This document shows positions 44,967-53,205 of a DNA stretch of 64,000 bases, piece after piece. The notes under the pieces are model-generated. The model was not told where the DNA came from. It saw only the letters and a program-made list of their open reading frames with translations, and searched no databases. Origin of the DNA: Streptomyces sp. NBC_00258 (GTDB lineage: Bacteria; Actinomycetota; Actinomycetes; Streptomycetales; Streptomycetaceae); NCBI RefSeq assembly GCF_036182465.1, contig NZ_CP108081.1, positions 6,324,001-6,388,000 of the forward strand. The letters run 5' to 3'. Each line of letters starts with the position of its first letter. The stretch's first letter is position 1. Position numbers and translations under genes: made by a program.

Positions 44967-45007
44967 TCGACGTGGTCCACGTGGTCCAGGGGCGGTTCCC
45001 GGCCGGC

Positions 45008-46771
45008 TCAGATCTGTGTCAGTGCCCAGAACCCGACCGCGAAACAGGCCAGCGCGAGCAGGAGCACCGGAACCGTCACCATCGCGGGCGGTCCAGGCCG
45101 CCGCTGTGCCCGCCTGGCGCGATGCCGGGCAACGGGCTGCGGCTGAGGTGGAACCCGAACGTCTTGAGCGGTGTATGAAGCAGTAGAGGCGAATTCGCGC
45201 GGCTGGGGCGGCGACACGGGGGTCGTGGCCGAGGGGTGAGAAGCCGAGGGGTGCGGAGCCTGGGGGGAGAGCACGTGAGTGGGCTCGTACGGCAACGACG
45301 GGGAGTACGCGGGGTTCGGGAGCGCGAGCGACGTGGGGGGAGTGGGGGGCTGCTCGGGCTGTGCGTGTGCCTGTGGGTGGGGTTGTGGCTGAGAGCGGGG
45401 CTGCGGCTGGTTCCGCTGTACGGGAGAGGTACTGGTCCGGGGCGGAGGCGGGGGCGGCAGGTGGAAGCCTCCGGTGTCCGACACCGCGGGGGACTGCGGG
45501 GGGACGGGGGCGGTCGAGGGCGGTGGTGGTACGTCGCCGGGCGCGGGACGAGACGGTACGGCACCGGTGTCGGGGTGGGGAGGAACAGCGCCTGCGGGAG
45601 GCATGGGCGGGACGGAACCCGTGCGTGTCTGGGGCCAGGCAGTATCTGTGTGGGCATCCGGGGACACACCACCGGGGCGAGCCTGAGGAGGCGCACTCGC
45701 CTGTGGGGGTACGGCTCCTGCGGGGGCCCCGGACGGAGTGGTGCTTCCGGATTGCGCCGCACGGCCCTCCGTGGCTGTCCGAGCGCCCGGAGACGCGGCA
45801 CCGGACTGTTGCGACGGCGTCGAGGTGCTTGGGCCCTGTCTCTGAGGCGCGGTGTCGTGAGCCTGGGAGCGCTCGGACGCGGCAGTGGTCGTCAGAGGGC
45901 CCTGCGGGCCGAACTCCGCCGGAAGCGGGCCGAGTTGGTCGAAGATCTCGATCAGCTCGTCGTCGGGGCCGGGCTCAGGGAGGAGCTCCCTGGCCGCGGC
46001 GAGGGCCTTGCGTGCCCCCGTGGCGGTGCGGAACCGCGCCTGTGGGTCAGGTTGGAGCAGAGAGGCCACGATCTGCCACAGCGGCTCGGGAATCCCCTTC
46101 GGGGCGCCCGGTGTGCCGTGGGCCGTGAAGTGGTCGACCAGCGCCTTGGCATCGGGCTTGGCGCCCTCCAGGAGATAGAGGGCGACCAGGCCCACCGCGA
46201 AGAGGTCGGCGGGGAAGTCGGGCTCAGCGCCGAGCAGCTGCTCGGGTGCGAAGTAACCGGGCGTCCCCACCACGTAGTTGGTCTCCGTCAGCCGGGGCTC
46301 GCCCAGCCGCATCGAGATGCCGAAGTCGGACAGCCGCAGCCGCGGACGGGCTGTTCCGGTCGCCTCAAGGAGGATGTTGGCCGGCTTGATGTCACGGTGC
46401 ACGACCCCCTCCGCGTGCACCGCGGCGAGCCCAGCCAGCAGCTGGTCGAGCAGGGTGCAGACGAACGCCGGCGGCAGCGGACCGTAGTCCCCGATCAGGT
46501 GAACCAGCGAACCGCCGCCGACGAGGTCCATGGTGAACAGGACCTTGTCGTCGTCGGCGGCCCAGCTGGCGGGCGCGAGCACATGGGGGTGGTCGATCCG
46601 AAGTGCCTGCTCCCGCACGAAGCGCAGCAGCGAGTGCGCGTCGCTCTGCTGGAGCACCTTGGCGGCCACATACCGGCGCCGCCGGTGGTCCCAAGCGCGC
46701 CAGACGGCGCCGACTCCCCCGCGTCCGATCGGGTCGACCAGTTCGTACCGGCCGGCGAAGACCTCACCCAT
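45008..46771 (-). CDS. Membrane Ser/Thr protein kinase
   Basis: A 587-residue Hanks-type kinase. Residues 1-275 are the kinase domain: G-R-G-G-V-G-A-V, the ATP lysine K38 (V-A-A-K-V-L), H-R-D at 125-127 with K-P-A-N, and D-F-G at 149-151, so it looks active. A Ser/Pro/Gln-rich linker of about 250 residues leads to one membrane helix at the very C-terminus (M-V-T-V-P-V-L-L-L-A-L-A-C-F), with almost nothing outside, so there is no sensor domain. The helix-turn-helix gene lies 130 bp upstream in the same direction. Confidence 0.9.
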   Translation of the reverse strand: MGEVFAGRYELVDPIGRGGVGAVWRAWDHRRRRYVAAKVLQQSDAHSLLRFVREQALRIDHPHVLAPASWAADDDKVLFTMDLVGGGSLVHLIGDYGPLPPAFVCTLLDQLLAGLAAVHAEGVVHRDIKPANILLEATGTARPRLRLSDFGISMRLGEPRLTETNYVVGTPGYFAPEQLLGAEPDFPADLFAVGLVALYLLEGAKPDAKALVDHFTAHGTPGAPKGIPEPLWQIVASLLQPDPQARFRTATGARKALAAARELLPEPGPDDELIEIFDQLGPLPAEFGPQGPLTTTAASERSQAHDTAPQRQGPSTSTPSQQSGAASPGARTATEGRAAQSGSTTPSGAPAGAVPPQASAPPQARPGGVSPDAHTDTAWPQTRTGSVPPMPPAGAVPPHPDTGAVPSRPAPGDVPPPPSTAPVPPQSPAVSDTGGFHLPPPPPPRTSTSPVQRNQPQPRSQPQPHPQAHAQPEQPPTPPTSLALPNPAYSPSLPYEPTHVLSPQAPHPSASHPSATTPVSPPQPREFASTASYTAQDVRVPPQPQPVARHRARRAQRRPGPPAMVTVPVLLLALACFAVGFWALTQI

Positions 46772-46901
46772 GGTCGTGCGTCGCTCCCCCTTCGGCGGTC
46801 GGTACGGCTGCCTTTCCGAGGTGCCCGGCTGCCTGGTTTCCGGTGACCGGAAGGCCCAACAGGTATGCGGCTACCGGTTGTTCGGCGGCCGGGCGGCGTG
46901 C

Positions 46902-47453
46902 TCAGTTCTGGTGGGACTGGTAATGGGCGACCGCGTCCGAGGTGCGGCCGGCTCCGTACACCCGGAGGAACTCTGCCAGTTCCGGGTGGGTCGGGGCGAG
47001 AGTGTCGGCCGCCTCGATGATGTCCCCCGCGGCAGCAACCGAACGCAGCAGTGACTGGATCTCGCGCACCACACGCTTCACCGTGGGCGCGCCCCCCGAA
47101 CTCGTCGTCGACTGCGTGGTGTTGCTGAGCACCGAGCCCCCTTGCGACTTCTTGATCTCGTCCATGCGCTCGGTGGCCTCGGCAGCGCTCACACTGCCGT
47201 CCGCCACCTGCCCTGCGAGGTCCTGCAGCAGTTGTACGCGCTGGACCACCGCGGGGTTCCCGATCTTGGCGCGCTGGCCGCTCATCAGCTGCGACAGCAT
47301 GGGCGCCGACAGGCCGAGCACTCCGGCGAGGCGTGCCTGATTGAGCCCCAGATCATCTATGAGCCTACGGAAGAGCGCCCCCAACGGCTCCCCGTACCAG
47401 TTCCGCTGCAGCTCCCGGGCTCTTGCGGTTGCTTCCTGCTGTGCGGCGTCCAT
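46902..47453 (-). CDS. XRE-type helix-turn-helix regulator
   Basis: A 183-residue DNA-binding protein. The helix-turn-helix is at about residues 30-62 (L-N-Q-A-R-L-A-G-V-L-G-L-S-A-P-M-L-S-Q-L-M-S). The rest has a helical C-terminal part (about 115-180) possibly for dimerisation. ATG 47453 has GGGGAG 6 nt upstream. A 24-bp perfect inverted repeat lies 30-53 bp before the start and is a likely operator for this protein. The kinase downstream may be part of the same regulon or may modify it. Confidence 0.85.
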   Translation of the reverse strand: MDAAQQEATARARELQRNWYGEPLGALFRRLIDDLGLNQARLAGVLGLSAPMLSQLMSGQRAKIGNPAVVQRVQLLQDLAGQVADGSVSAAEATERMDEIKKSQGGSVLSNTTQSTTSSGGAPTVKRVVREIQSLLRSVAAAGDIIEAADTLAPTHPELAEFLRVYGAGRTSDAVAHYQSHQN

Positions 47454-47482
47454 TCGCGTCTCCCCATCGCTTCCCCAAGTAC

Positions 47483-47506
47483 CGTGGTTCGCTGTAGCGA
47501 ACCACG
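47483..47506. promoter_or_regulatory. Candidate autoregulatory operator of the HTH gene
   Basis: A perfect 11-bp inverted repeat (CGTGGTTCGCT and its complement) with a 2-bp centre. It sits where a repressor of the gene would bind. Confidence 0.65.
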
Positions 47507-47635
47507 TCGAGCATCTTACGGAGAGTGGTCGTTCGCGGGGACCCCCAATCTTTTTGCGGGATACCCGGGGTGACCCGGTACTCTGGTCTGCGGCGCTGCT
47601 CAGAAGGGGATCCTTCTGGCGGATGCCTCCCTTAC

Positions 47636-47708
47636 GGGGCCTTAGCTCAGTTGGTAGAGCGCTGTCTTTGCATGGCAGATGTCAGGGGTTCGACTCCCCT
47701 AGGCTCCA
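47636..47708 (+). tRNA. tRNA-Ala (anticodon UGC)
   Basis: A 73-nt cloverleaf: acceptor GGGGCCT/AGGCTCC (one G-T pair), D arm GCTC/GAGC, anticodon arm CTGTC-TTTGCAT-GGCAG with anticodon TGC, and T arm GGGG-TTCGACT-CCCC. The CCA end is not encoded. Confidence 0.97.
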
Positions 47709-47715
47709 CACGATG

Positions 47716-47760
47716 AACCCCCTCAGATCGGCTTAGTTGCAGGTCAGAGGGGGTTTTCTT
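47716..47760 (+). terminator. Terminator after tRNA-Ala
   Basis: A 9-bp stem (AACCCCCTC and its complement) with a 22-nt loop, followed by TTTTCTT. Confidence 0.8.
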
Positions 47761-48362
47761 ATGCCGTGCAGCGTACGGGCCGGGAGGTGCGGATCCGTTT
47801 CCCGGGGGACTCCTGGGGTGGGCCGGCCCGTCCCGCGGTGGCGCCGTGAGCACCGCCTGCCATCCGCCGTCGGGCCTTTCGGCCTCGCGTCCTTCGGGGG
47901 CGATTCCACGCTGCGGTCGGCTCATCAACGGGTGTGAGGCGGCCGGGAATTGCCCGTCTGTCCTGTAGTGACGTGGCCTTGTCAAGCTCACTGGCCCTGC
48001 CCTCGACGAGCGCCGGAGCGCCACAGGGGGTGTGTGCGGTGACGTGCATCACAAGGAGAGGGCGGCGATGTTTGCGATTGTTTGCGCAAAGAGATGCCCG
48101 GTTCCGGGGTGCCGCGGTCGCCATGCAGGTGGCCGAGGGGGCGTGAGGGTGGCGCGCAGAAGTCGTGAAGGCTTGTGTGAGCTGCTGTGAACGAAGATAC
48201 GTAATCAGAACACTGCGCTCCGTTAAGAAAGTCCGTGCGGGTGTTGCACACCTGGCCCGTTGCAAACGTCATCGTGAACGGAGGGCGTAAAACAGGCGCC
48301 CTTCCGAGGCCGTCAGAAACGCCACGAGGCCTCGCCTTCTGTAAGGAGAGGCAAAACCGCAC
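47761..48362. promoter_or_regulatory. Gene-free gap before the small ORF / ECF sigma operon
   Basis: About 600 bp. Open frames here have amino-acid compositions unlike proteins and no ribosome sites, so no gene is supported. The last 150 bp should contain the promoter of the following operon. No clear motif is assigned. Confidence 0.5.
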
Positions 48363-48521
48363 GTGAATCTGGACGTTGCCGACGATGTGATCCTGGCGGT
48401 GCTCGCCCTGCGGGTGTTCGGCCGCGACGTGCTCGCTCTGCTGCGCCGCGTGGCCGCGGCCGGAGTCCGGGCCGGCATCAGCGAGATGCGGCGCGAGAGC
48501 GGTACGGAGGGACAGACGTGA
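48363..48521 (+). CDS. 52-residue small protein coupled to an ECF sigma gene
   Basis: Read from GTG 48363 (AAGGAGAGG upstream) to TGA at 48521. It has a hydrophobic helix (V-I-L-A-V-L-A-L-R-V-F-G) followed by a basic amphipathic stretch, so it may associate with the membrane. Its stop overlaps the GTG of the ECF sigma gene (GTGA), which supports real translation. It is not recognised; a role in controlling the sigma factor is only inferred. Confidence 0.6.
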   Translation: MNLDVADDVILAVLALRVFGRDVLALLRRVAAAGVRAGISEMRRESGTEGQT

Positions 48522-49168
48522 GCCAGGAACTTCCCCGAGCCGCGACGGACGCCCGGCCGATGAGGAAACTGCCGCTGGATTTCGAGGCATTCCACCGGAT
48601 GTACCGGCCGATCTATGTCCACTGGGCGGAGATCCGGCTGGGCAGCAGGGCCGATGCCGAGGAGGCCGTCGACGCGGCCTTCGAGAAGTTACTCAGGGCC
48701 TGGTCCACTGTCCTGACCAAGGAGAACCCCACCGCGTACGCCTGGCGCGTGCTCAGGCACACCACCATCGACTTCTCCAGGGCCCGGGACCGCCGTCCCG
48801 CTCTCATGGGCGAGGCAGCCTTCGAGACGGTGGCGCTCAGCCAAGCGGTCGACCCCATAGGACAGTTCGAGGAGAGCCTCAGCCTCTTCGAGGCGATCGG
48901 ACAGCTGCCGCCACGTCAGATGGACGTCATGCTCCTGCAGTTCGGCCAGGGCTTCACCGTGGAGGAGGTGGCGTCCGCACTCGGGATCACCCCGGCCGGC
49001 GTACGCTCCACCGTCCGCCACGCCAGGCGACGGCTGGAGCACACGTACGGAGTCAGAAGGCGGCTTGACGCCACGCGGCATGAGAGCGCCGCACAGGACG
49101 AGGGCGATGGCGATGGCCTCGTGCGGAGCGAGAGCGAGGAAGGGCATGCCGATGACATCGCACATTGA
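48518..49168 (+). CDS. ECF-type RNA polymerase sigma factor
   Basis: A 216-residue ECF sigma factor. Region 2 (about 25-95) has F-H-R-M-Y-R-P-I-Y and D-A-F-E-K-L-L-R-A-W type residues, with the A-W-R-V-L-R-H-T-T-I-D-F helix; region 4 (about 130-180) has L-P-P-R-Q-M-D-V-M-L-L and G-I-T-P-A-G-V-R-S-T-V-R-H-A-R-R-R-L. The C-terminus is acidic. GTG 48518 overlaps the stop of the small ORF and the gene's 3' end overlaps the next gene, so the three form one coupled unit. No zinc anti-sigma factor is adjacent. Confidence 0.85.
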   Translation: MSQELPRAATDARPMRKLPLDFEAFHRMYRPIYVHWAEIRLGSRADAEEAVDAAFEKLLRAWSTVLTKENPTAYAWRVLRHTTIDFSRARDRRPALMGEAAFETVALSQAVDPIGQFEESLSLFEAIGQLPPRQMDVMLLQFGQGFTVEEVASALGITPAGVRSTVRHARRRLEHTYGVRRRLDATRHESAAQDEGDGDGLVRSESEEGHADDIAH

Positions 49169-50105
49169 CGAGCTGCTCGCCCGCGCCAGGCTGCGCCGCG
49201 AGCCCTACACAGTGGCCGACATCGACGCGGCAGCCGCCCGCCTGGCTGCCCGAGCGGCGGCGCGGCGGGACCCACCCGAGGAACGCCGCTGCCCCACGCG
49301 CCACACTCACAACGCCTCCGGGCCGGCCGACGCGGACCTGGTCGGTGAGAGCGTCCTCGGCAAGAACCCGGGCGAGAGGGAGGCGGCCGACGAGACCCCG
49401 GCCGACGACCACTCCCCAGGCGGAGGACAGGCCCGTGAGGGGTCGGTGGACGAAAGCTCCGCCGCCGACGATCTCCAGACGCTCTGCGAGACCGTGATCA
49501 CCCACACCGGAGCCCTCGCCGACCTCCGGATCTTTCTCGCACGGGCACTGCCCGAACCATCCGGGGCCCGTGTTCTGGGGTGCATGCTGCAGCTCTCCGA
49601 GCGCGAGGAGTCCGCCCGTTTCTGGTGGCAGTACGCCGCCGGGGCCGGCGACCCCGCCGCCAGCTACTGCCTCTACCTGCACCACCGGGCTCTGGGCGAG
49701 CACGGAGCAGCCGACTGGTGGCACACCCAGCACACCCGGACCGACGCAGTGGCCGACGCAGTGGCCGACGAGGAAACCGGCTCCGAGGTCGCGATCACCA
49801 CCACACTGCGCATTCTCCGCGCGCTCAAGCCGGACGACTCACGTGTGCCCGAACCGGTCAACGCGGTCCTGCACTACGTGCCCGCGGCCGTCGCCTATGT
49901 GGACGACGATCTGGACCTTCCCCTCCCCGACCCCGACTTCACCGACCGCATCAGGGCCCTATCGGCCCTCACGGCCGCGTCCCCCGCCCCTTCGGCTCCG
50001 GCCGCACCGGTCGGAGGTGCGGCGGAAGTCCCCTGCCGCACCCGCAAGCGCAAGCCTCTGCCGCAACGCAGGCGCCCACGCCGCACCGCGACCGGCTCCA
50101 CGTAA
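49152..50105 (+). CDS. Hypothetical protein downstream of the ECF sigma factor
   Basis: A 317-residue soluble protein, very rich in Ala/Asp/Glu/Pro. An N-terminal helix (H-I-D-E-L-L-A-R-A-R-L-R-R) and a central region with A-R-F-W-W-Q-Y-A-A-G-A-G-D-P-A-A-S-Y-C-L-Y-L, resembling a Sel1/TPR-like helical repeat, are visible. The C-terminus is basic. ATG 49152 has GAGGAAGGG 7 nt upstream (ATG 49146 is the alternative), and it overlaps the end of the sigma gene by 17 bp. It may be a regulator or partner of that sigma factor. It is not otherwise recognised. Confidence 0.65.
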   Translation: MTSHIDELLARARLRREPYTVADIDAAAARLAARAAARRDPPEERRCPTRHTHNASGPADADLVGESVLGKNPGEREAADETPADDHSPGGGQAREGSVDESSAADDLQTLCETVITHTGALADLRIFLARALPEPSGARVLGCMLQLSEREESARFWWQYAAGAGDPAASYCLYLHHRALGEHGAADWWHTQHTRTDAVADAVADEETGSEVAITTTLRILRALKPDDSRVPEPVNAVLHYVPAAVAYVDDDLDLPLPDPDFTDRIRALSALTAASPAPSAPAAPVGGAAEVPCRTRKRKPLPQRRRPRRTATGST

Positions 50106-50157
50106 AGCTCAGCTCCACGTAAAGCCGGCTCCCGTAGCGCCCGACTCCACGCAAAGC
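50095..50157. repeat. Three parS-like decayed 14-mers
   Basis: GCTCCACGTAAAGC at 50095-50108 and 50112-50125 (four mismatches each to parS) and ACTCCACGCAAAGC at 50144-50157 (six mismatches), right beside a perfect parS. The first overlaps the gene end. They look like diverged copies of one parS unit. Confidence 0.55.
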
Positions 50158-50159
50158 CG

Positions 50160-50173
50160 GTTTCACGTGAAAC
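50160..50173. other. parS site (perfect)
   Basis: GTTTCACGTGAAAC, the only perfect parS in the right arm of this window, about 18 kb from oriC. Confidence 0.95.
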
Positions 50174-50185
50174 GGGGCGGTGCTG

Positions 50186-50199
50186 GTTCCACGTGAAAC
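50186..50199. other. parS-like site
   Basis: GTTCCACGTGAAAC, one mismatch from parS, starting 26 bp after the perfect site. Its last base is the first base of the terminator stem. Confidence 0.7.
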
Positions 50200-50241
50200 A
50201 TCGCGGGGGCAGGAGACCTCAGGTCTCCTGCCCCCGCGATG
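50199..50241. terminator. Strong bidirectional terminator
   Basis: A perfect 21-bp inverted repeat with a 1-bp centre, between the convergent hypothetical gene and the DUF5324 gene. It begins with CATCGCGGGGGCAGG. Confidence 0.9.
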
Positions 50242-50260
50242 TCGATGTCCTACTGACGCG

Positions 50261-50974
50261 TCAGCCGCGGTCCTTGTGCTCCGCCGCCTCCGTCTCGGCC
50301 TGCTTGGCCTGGACCTCGGGGTCGAGTTCGTCCTGACCACTGCCGTCGACCGAGGTCAGGTGGCCGCCCTCCGGAACCTCCGTGGCGGCGGGCGGTTCGA
50401 CCAGCCAGTCGGGGTTGGCCTGCTTGTCCCACCACTTCCAGGCGGCGAAGGCGCCACCCGCCAGGATGCCCAGCACGGCGAGGCCCTTGGCGACGCGGCC
50501 GACCCTGGCCCGCCGCTCCTGCTTACGGACCAGCTTCTCGACCTGCTTGGCCGAGACCTGACCGCGCAGCGCCGCCAGCGCCGCCACACTGCGGGACGTG
50601 GCCTCCTCGCGAACGGGGCCGGCCGCGACCCTGGCCTGCTCGATCCTCGGCCGGGAGTAGTCCGCCGCCTGCCGGGCGGCCTTGCGGGTGCGGACAGCTG
50701 CCTCGTGGGCGGCCTGGTCGACCTTCGGCGGCACATGCGTCCGCGCCTGCTCAAGACGCGGGGCGAGATGGGCGTCGTACTGCGTGCGTGCCTGTTCAGC
50801 GGCCTGGAGCGCGGCGGCCGACACCTTCGGCGCGAGCTTGACGCGTGCTTCGTGCGCGTACTGCGTGGCGCGGTCCCTGGTCGTGTCGGCGTAGGGCGCC
50901 ACCACTTCCGCGGCGTGCCGCACGCTGTCCTTTGCCGACTCGGCCGCTGCGCGCACGCTGTCCTTGCGGGTCAC
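50261..50974 (-). CDS. DUF5324 family protein
   Basis: A 237-residue protein with a long helical N-terminal part (about 1-160, many Ala/Arg/Gln/Glu in heptad-like spacing with repeated A-Q-Y-A-H-E-A-R / A-R-T-Q-Y-D-A units), one membrane segment at about 163-180 (A-K-G-L-A-V-L-G-I-L-A-G-G-A-F-A) and an acidic C-terminal tail. This matches the Streptomyces DUF5324 pattern from memory. GTG 50974 has GAGGAGGAGG upstream. The function is unknown; a membrane-linked coiled coil is all that can be said. Confidence 0.75.
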   Translation of the reverse strand: MTRKDSVRAAAESAKDSVRHAAEVVAPYADTTRDRATQYAHEARVKLAPKVSAAALQAAEQARTQYDAHLAPRLEQARTHVPPKVDQAAHEAAVRTRKAARQAADYSRPRIEQARVAAGPVREEATSRSVAALAALRGQVSAKQVEKLVRKQERRARVGRVAKGLAVLGILAGGAFAAWKWWDKQANPDWLVEPPAATEVPEGGHLTSVDGSGQDELDPEVQAKQAETEAAEHKDRG

Positions 50975-51312
50975 GGGATCCTCCTCCTCGGTGGCGTACT
51001 TGGGGGCTTGGGGCCATCCCCCAGCAAGTCACAGTTCACCTTTCCACCCTTATCCGGATCATGCCTGCCGGAGAGCTCCGGGGCATGCGAGGGCGGGCAT
51101 CCGGGTCATGAGAGCCGACTCCGGGTGTACTCGGGGCAATAACTGATCAATACGGTGCAACGGGAGCTTGCCACGACAATGTCACGGATCCCCGGACTGT
51201 GCGCCGCTTCCGTACGAAGCGGTTGAAGCGGTTCGGAGCGGCGGTGACGGAAGACGAGGGGCGCGGTCCGTGCGAGGATCGGGGAGTCACAAAGGACAAC
51301 GGAAGGCAGATC
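50975..51312. promoter_or_regulatory. Divergent gap between DUF5324 and ppiA genes
   Basis: 338 bp that must contain two divergent promoters. No operator, repeat or clear promoter stands out. Confidence 0.4.
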
Positions 51313-51840
51313 GTGGCTGAGCAGCTTTACGCCACCCTGAAGACCAATCACGGCGACATCGAAGTGCGGCTCCTGCCGAACCACGCGCCCAAGACGGTCC
51401 GGAACTTCGTCGAACTCGCCAAGGGCGAGCGTGAGTGGACCAACCCGGCCACGGGTGCGAAGTCCACGGACAAGCTCTACGACGGCACGGTCTTCCACCG
51501 GGTGATCAGCGGATTCATGATCCAGGGCGGTGACCCGCTGGGCAACGGCACCGGCGGTCCCGGCTACGAGTTCGAGGACGAGTTCCACCCGGACCTCGGC
51601 TTCGACAAGCCGTACCTGCTGGCCATGGCGAACGCCGGCCCGGGCACCAACGGCTCCCAGTTCTTCATCACCGTCTCCCCGACGGCCTGGCTGACCCGCA
51701 AGCACACCATCTTCGGTGAGGTGAGCGACGGGGCCAGCCAGAAGGTCGTGGACGCCATCGCCTCCGCGCAGACCAACCCGCGCACCGACCGTCCGGTCAG
51801 CGACGTGGTCATCGAGTCGGTCGTCATCGAGACCCGCTGA
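51313..51840 (+). CDS. ppiA: Peptidyl-prolyl cis-trans isomerase, cyclophilin type
   Basis: A 175-residue cytoplasmic cyclophilin that speeds proline isomerisation in folding. It has F-H-R-V-I-S-G-F-M-I-Q-G-G-D and N-G-S-Q-F-F-I-T, the catalytic and substrate-binding core. No signal peptide is seen. GTG 51313 has GGAAGG upstream; a longer in-frame reading to 51199 would add an unconserved basic stretch. Confidence 0.95.
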   Translation: MAEQLYATLKTNHGDIEVRLLPNHAPKTVRNFVELAKGEREWTNPATGAKSTDKLYDGTVFHRVISGFMIQGGDPLGNGTGGPGYEFEDEFHPDLGFDKPYLLAMANAGPGTNGSQFFITVSPTAWLTRKHTIFGEVSDGASQKVVDAIASAQTNPRTDRPVSDVVIESVVIETR

Positions 51841-51908
51841 ACCGAGGCCCCCGGAGGGAACCGAGGCCGCTCGGAGAAACCGAGAGAGGTCTCCCGCAGG
51901 GAACCAAA

Positions 51909-51940
51909 CGCCCCGCCCATCCGTAAGGATGAGCGGGGCG
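51909..51940 (+). terminator. Terminator after ppiA
   Basis: A 14-bp stem with one mismatch (CGCCCCGCCCATCC) and a GTAA loop. Confidence 0.85.
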
Positions 51941-51983
51941 GTGCGTTGCGTACCAAATGCGTACAGAGGATGAGGGGATCCCG

Positions 51984-52880
51984 ATGGACCAGGCGCCAGG
52001 CAGCCCGCAGGAACCACAGGGTGCCGCGAGCCTGCCCACCTGTTACCGGCATCCGGACCGGGAGACCGGTGTCCGCTGTACGCGCTGCGAGCGCCCCATC
52101 TGCCCCGAGTGCATGATCAGCGCCTCGGTCGGCTTCCAGTGCCCGGAATGTGTGCGGAACGGTTCCGGGACGGGCCACGCCCCCGACGCCGCCCAGCCCC
52201 GCACCCTCGCCGGCGGCACGGTCACCGCGGACCCCCGGCTGATCACCAAGATCCTCGTGGGGCTCAATCTCGCCGTCTTCCTGGTCCAGCTCTCCGTGGG
52301 TGACCGCTTCACCGACAGCTTCGACCTCATCGGCCGGGCCTTTGTGCCGCTCCTCGGAAGCGTCGAAGGCGTCGCGGAGGGGCAGTACTACCGGCTGGTC
52401 ACGGCGATGTTCCTGCACGGCAGCTATATCCACATCGCCTTCAACATGCTCAGCCTGTGGTGGATCGGCGGCCCTCTGGAGCAGGCCCTCGGCCGCGCCC
52501 GCTATATCGCCCTGTACGCGGTGTCCGGCCTCGCCGGCAGCGCGCTCACGTATCTGATCGCCGAGCCGAACCAGCCGTCGCTCGGTGCCTCCGGCGCGAT
52601 CTTCGGCCTGTTCGGCGCGACTGCCATCCTCATGCGGCGGCTCAACTACGACATGCGCCCGGTGATCGCCCTGCTGGTGATCAACCTGATCTTCACCTTC
52701 GGGTGGAGCAACATCGCCTGGGAGGCCCACATCGGCGGCCTGGTCGGCGGTGTGGTGATCGGCTACGCGATGGTGCACGCACCCCGCGAGCGGCGGGCTC
52801 TGATCCAGTACGGCGCGTGCGCGCTCGTGCTGATCGTGGTTGTGGTCATGACACTGGTGAGGACCGGCCAGCTCACCTGA
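51984..52880 (+). CDS. Rhomboid family intramembrane serine protease
   Basis: A 298-residue membrane protease. Residues 20-60 hold a B-box-like zinc motif (C-Y-R-H-P-D-R-E-T-G-V-R-C-T-R-C-E-R-P-I-C-P-E-C). Six or seven helices follow; the catalytic serine is S203 in G-A-S-G and the histidine H249 in E-A-H-I-G-G. H-G-S-Y-I-H-I-A-F-N-M is the conserved oxyanion/lateral-gate loop. ATG 51984 has GAGGGG upstream. It cleaves membrane-anchored substrates, which are unknown here. Confidence 0.93.
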   Translation: MDQAPGSPQEPQGAASLPTCYRHPDRETGVRCTRCERPICPECMISASVGFQCPECVRNGSGTGHAPDAAQPRTLAGGTVTADPRLITKILVGLNLAVFLVQLSVGDRFTDSFDLIGRAFVPLLGSVEGVAEGQYYRLVTAMFLHGSYIHIAFNMLSLWWIGGPLEQALGRARYIALYAVSGLAGSALTYLIAEPNQPSLGASGAIFGLFGATAILMRRLNYDMRPVIALLVINLIFTFGWSNIAWEAHIGGLVGGVVIGYAMVHAPRERRALIQYGACALVLIVVVVMTLVRTGQLT

Positions 52881-53205
52881 GCCGAGCCGACCGACCCGCC
52901 GGAGAATCCCGCGGGAGCCCACGTTGTCCACAGACCGTGGCGGATCTTGTGCATGCTGTGCAGGAACAAGTGTGCCCCCTGTCCCTGACCTGGGTTTCCC
53001 CAGGCGGGGCAGGGGGCGAACGCACTTACGGATACCGGTAGGTCAGTCACACCGGCGTCAACACCGGATGGGTTATCCACAGATCTTCAGACCTATCCAC
53101 ACTGTGGAAACCCTTGTGGATAACTCAGTGGACAACTTGGGCCACGGCTTGCGGACACGGGCTCACAGAAGCCCTGGTACAGGCTCCCGACACCTTATGG
53201 CCGCG
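52881..53205. other. DnaA-box cluster in a convergent gap
   Basis: 325 bp between the rhomboid gene and crgA, which converge, so no promoter is expected. It contains TTGTCCACA (52924-52932, perfect), TTATCCACA (53073-53081, perfect), CTATCCACA (53093-53101), TGTGGATAA (53115-53123, perfect on the other strand) and AGTGGACAA (53127-53135, one mismatch). Clusters of DnaA boxes near oriC that titrate DnaA are known in S. coelicolor. Confidence 0.75.
52974..53017. terminator. Hairpin within the DnaA-box gap
   Basis: Outer 8-bp stem GCCCCCTG and inner stem CCTGGG with an internal loop, between convergent genes. It probably ends the rhomboid or crgA transcripts. Confidence 0.65.

Noticed and set aside
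47759..48265. Minus-strand frame of 168 codons in the gap after tRNA-Ala
   Set aside because: Amino-acid composition is unlike a protein, it crosses the end of a terminator and has no convincing ribosome site.
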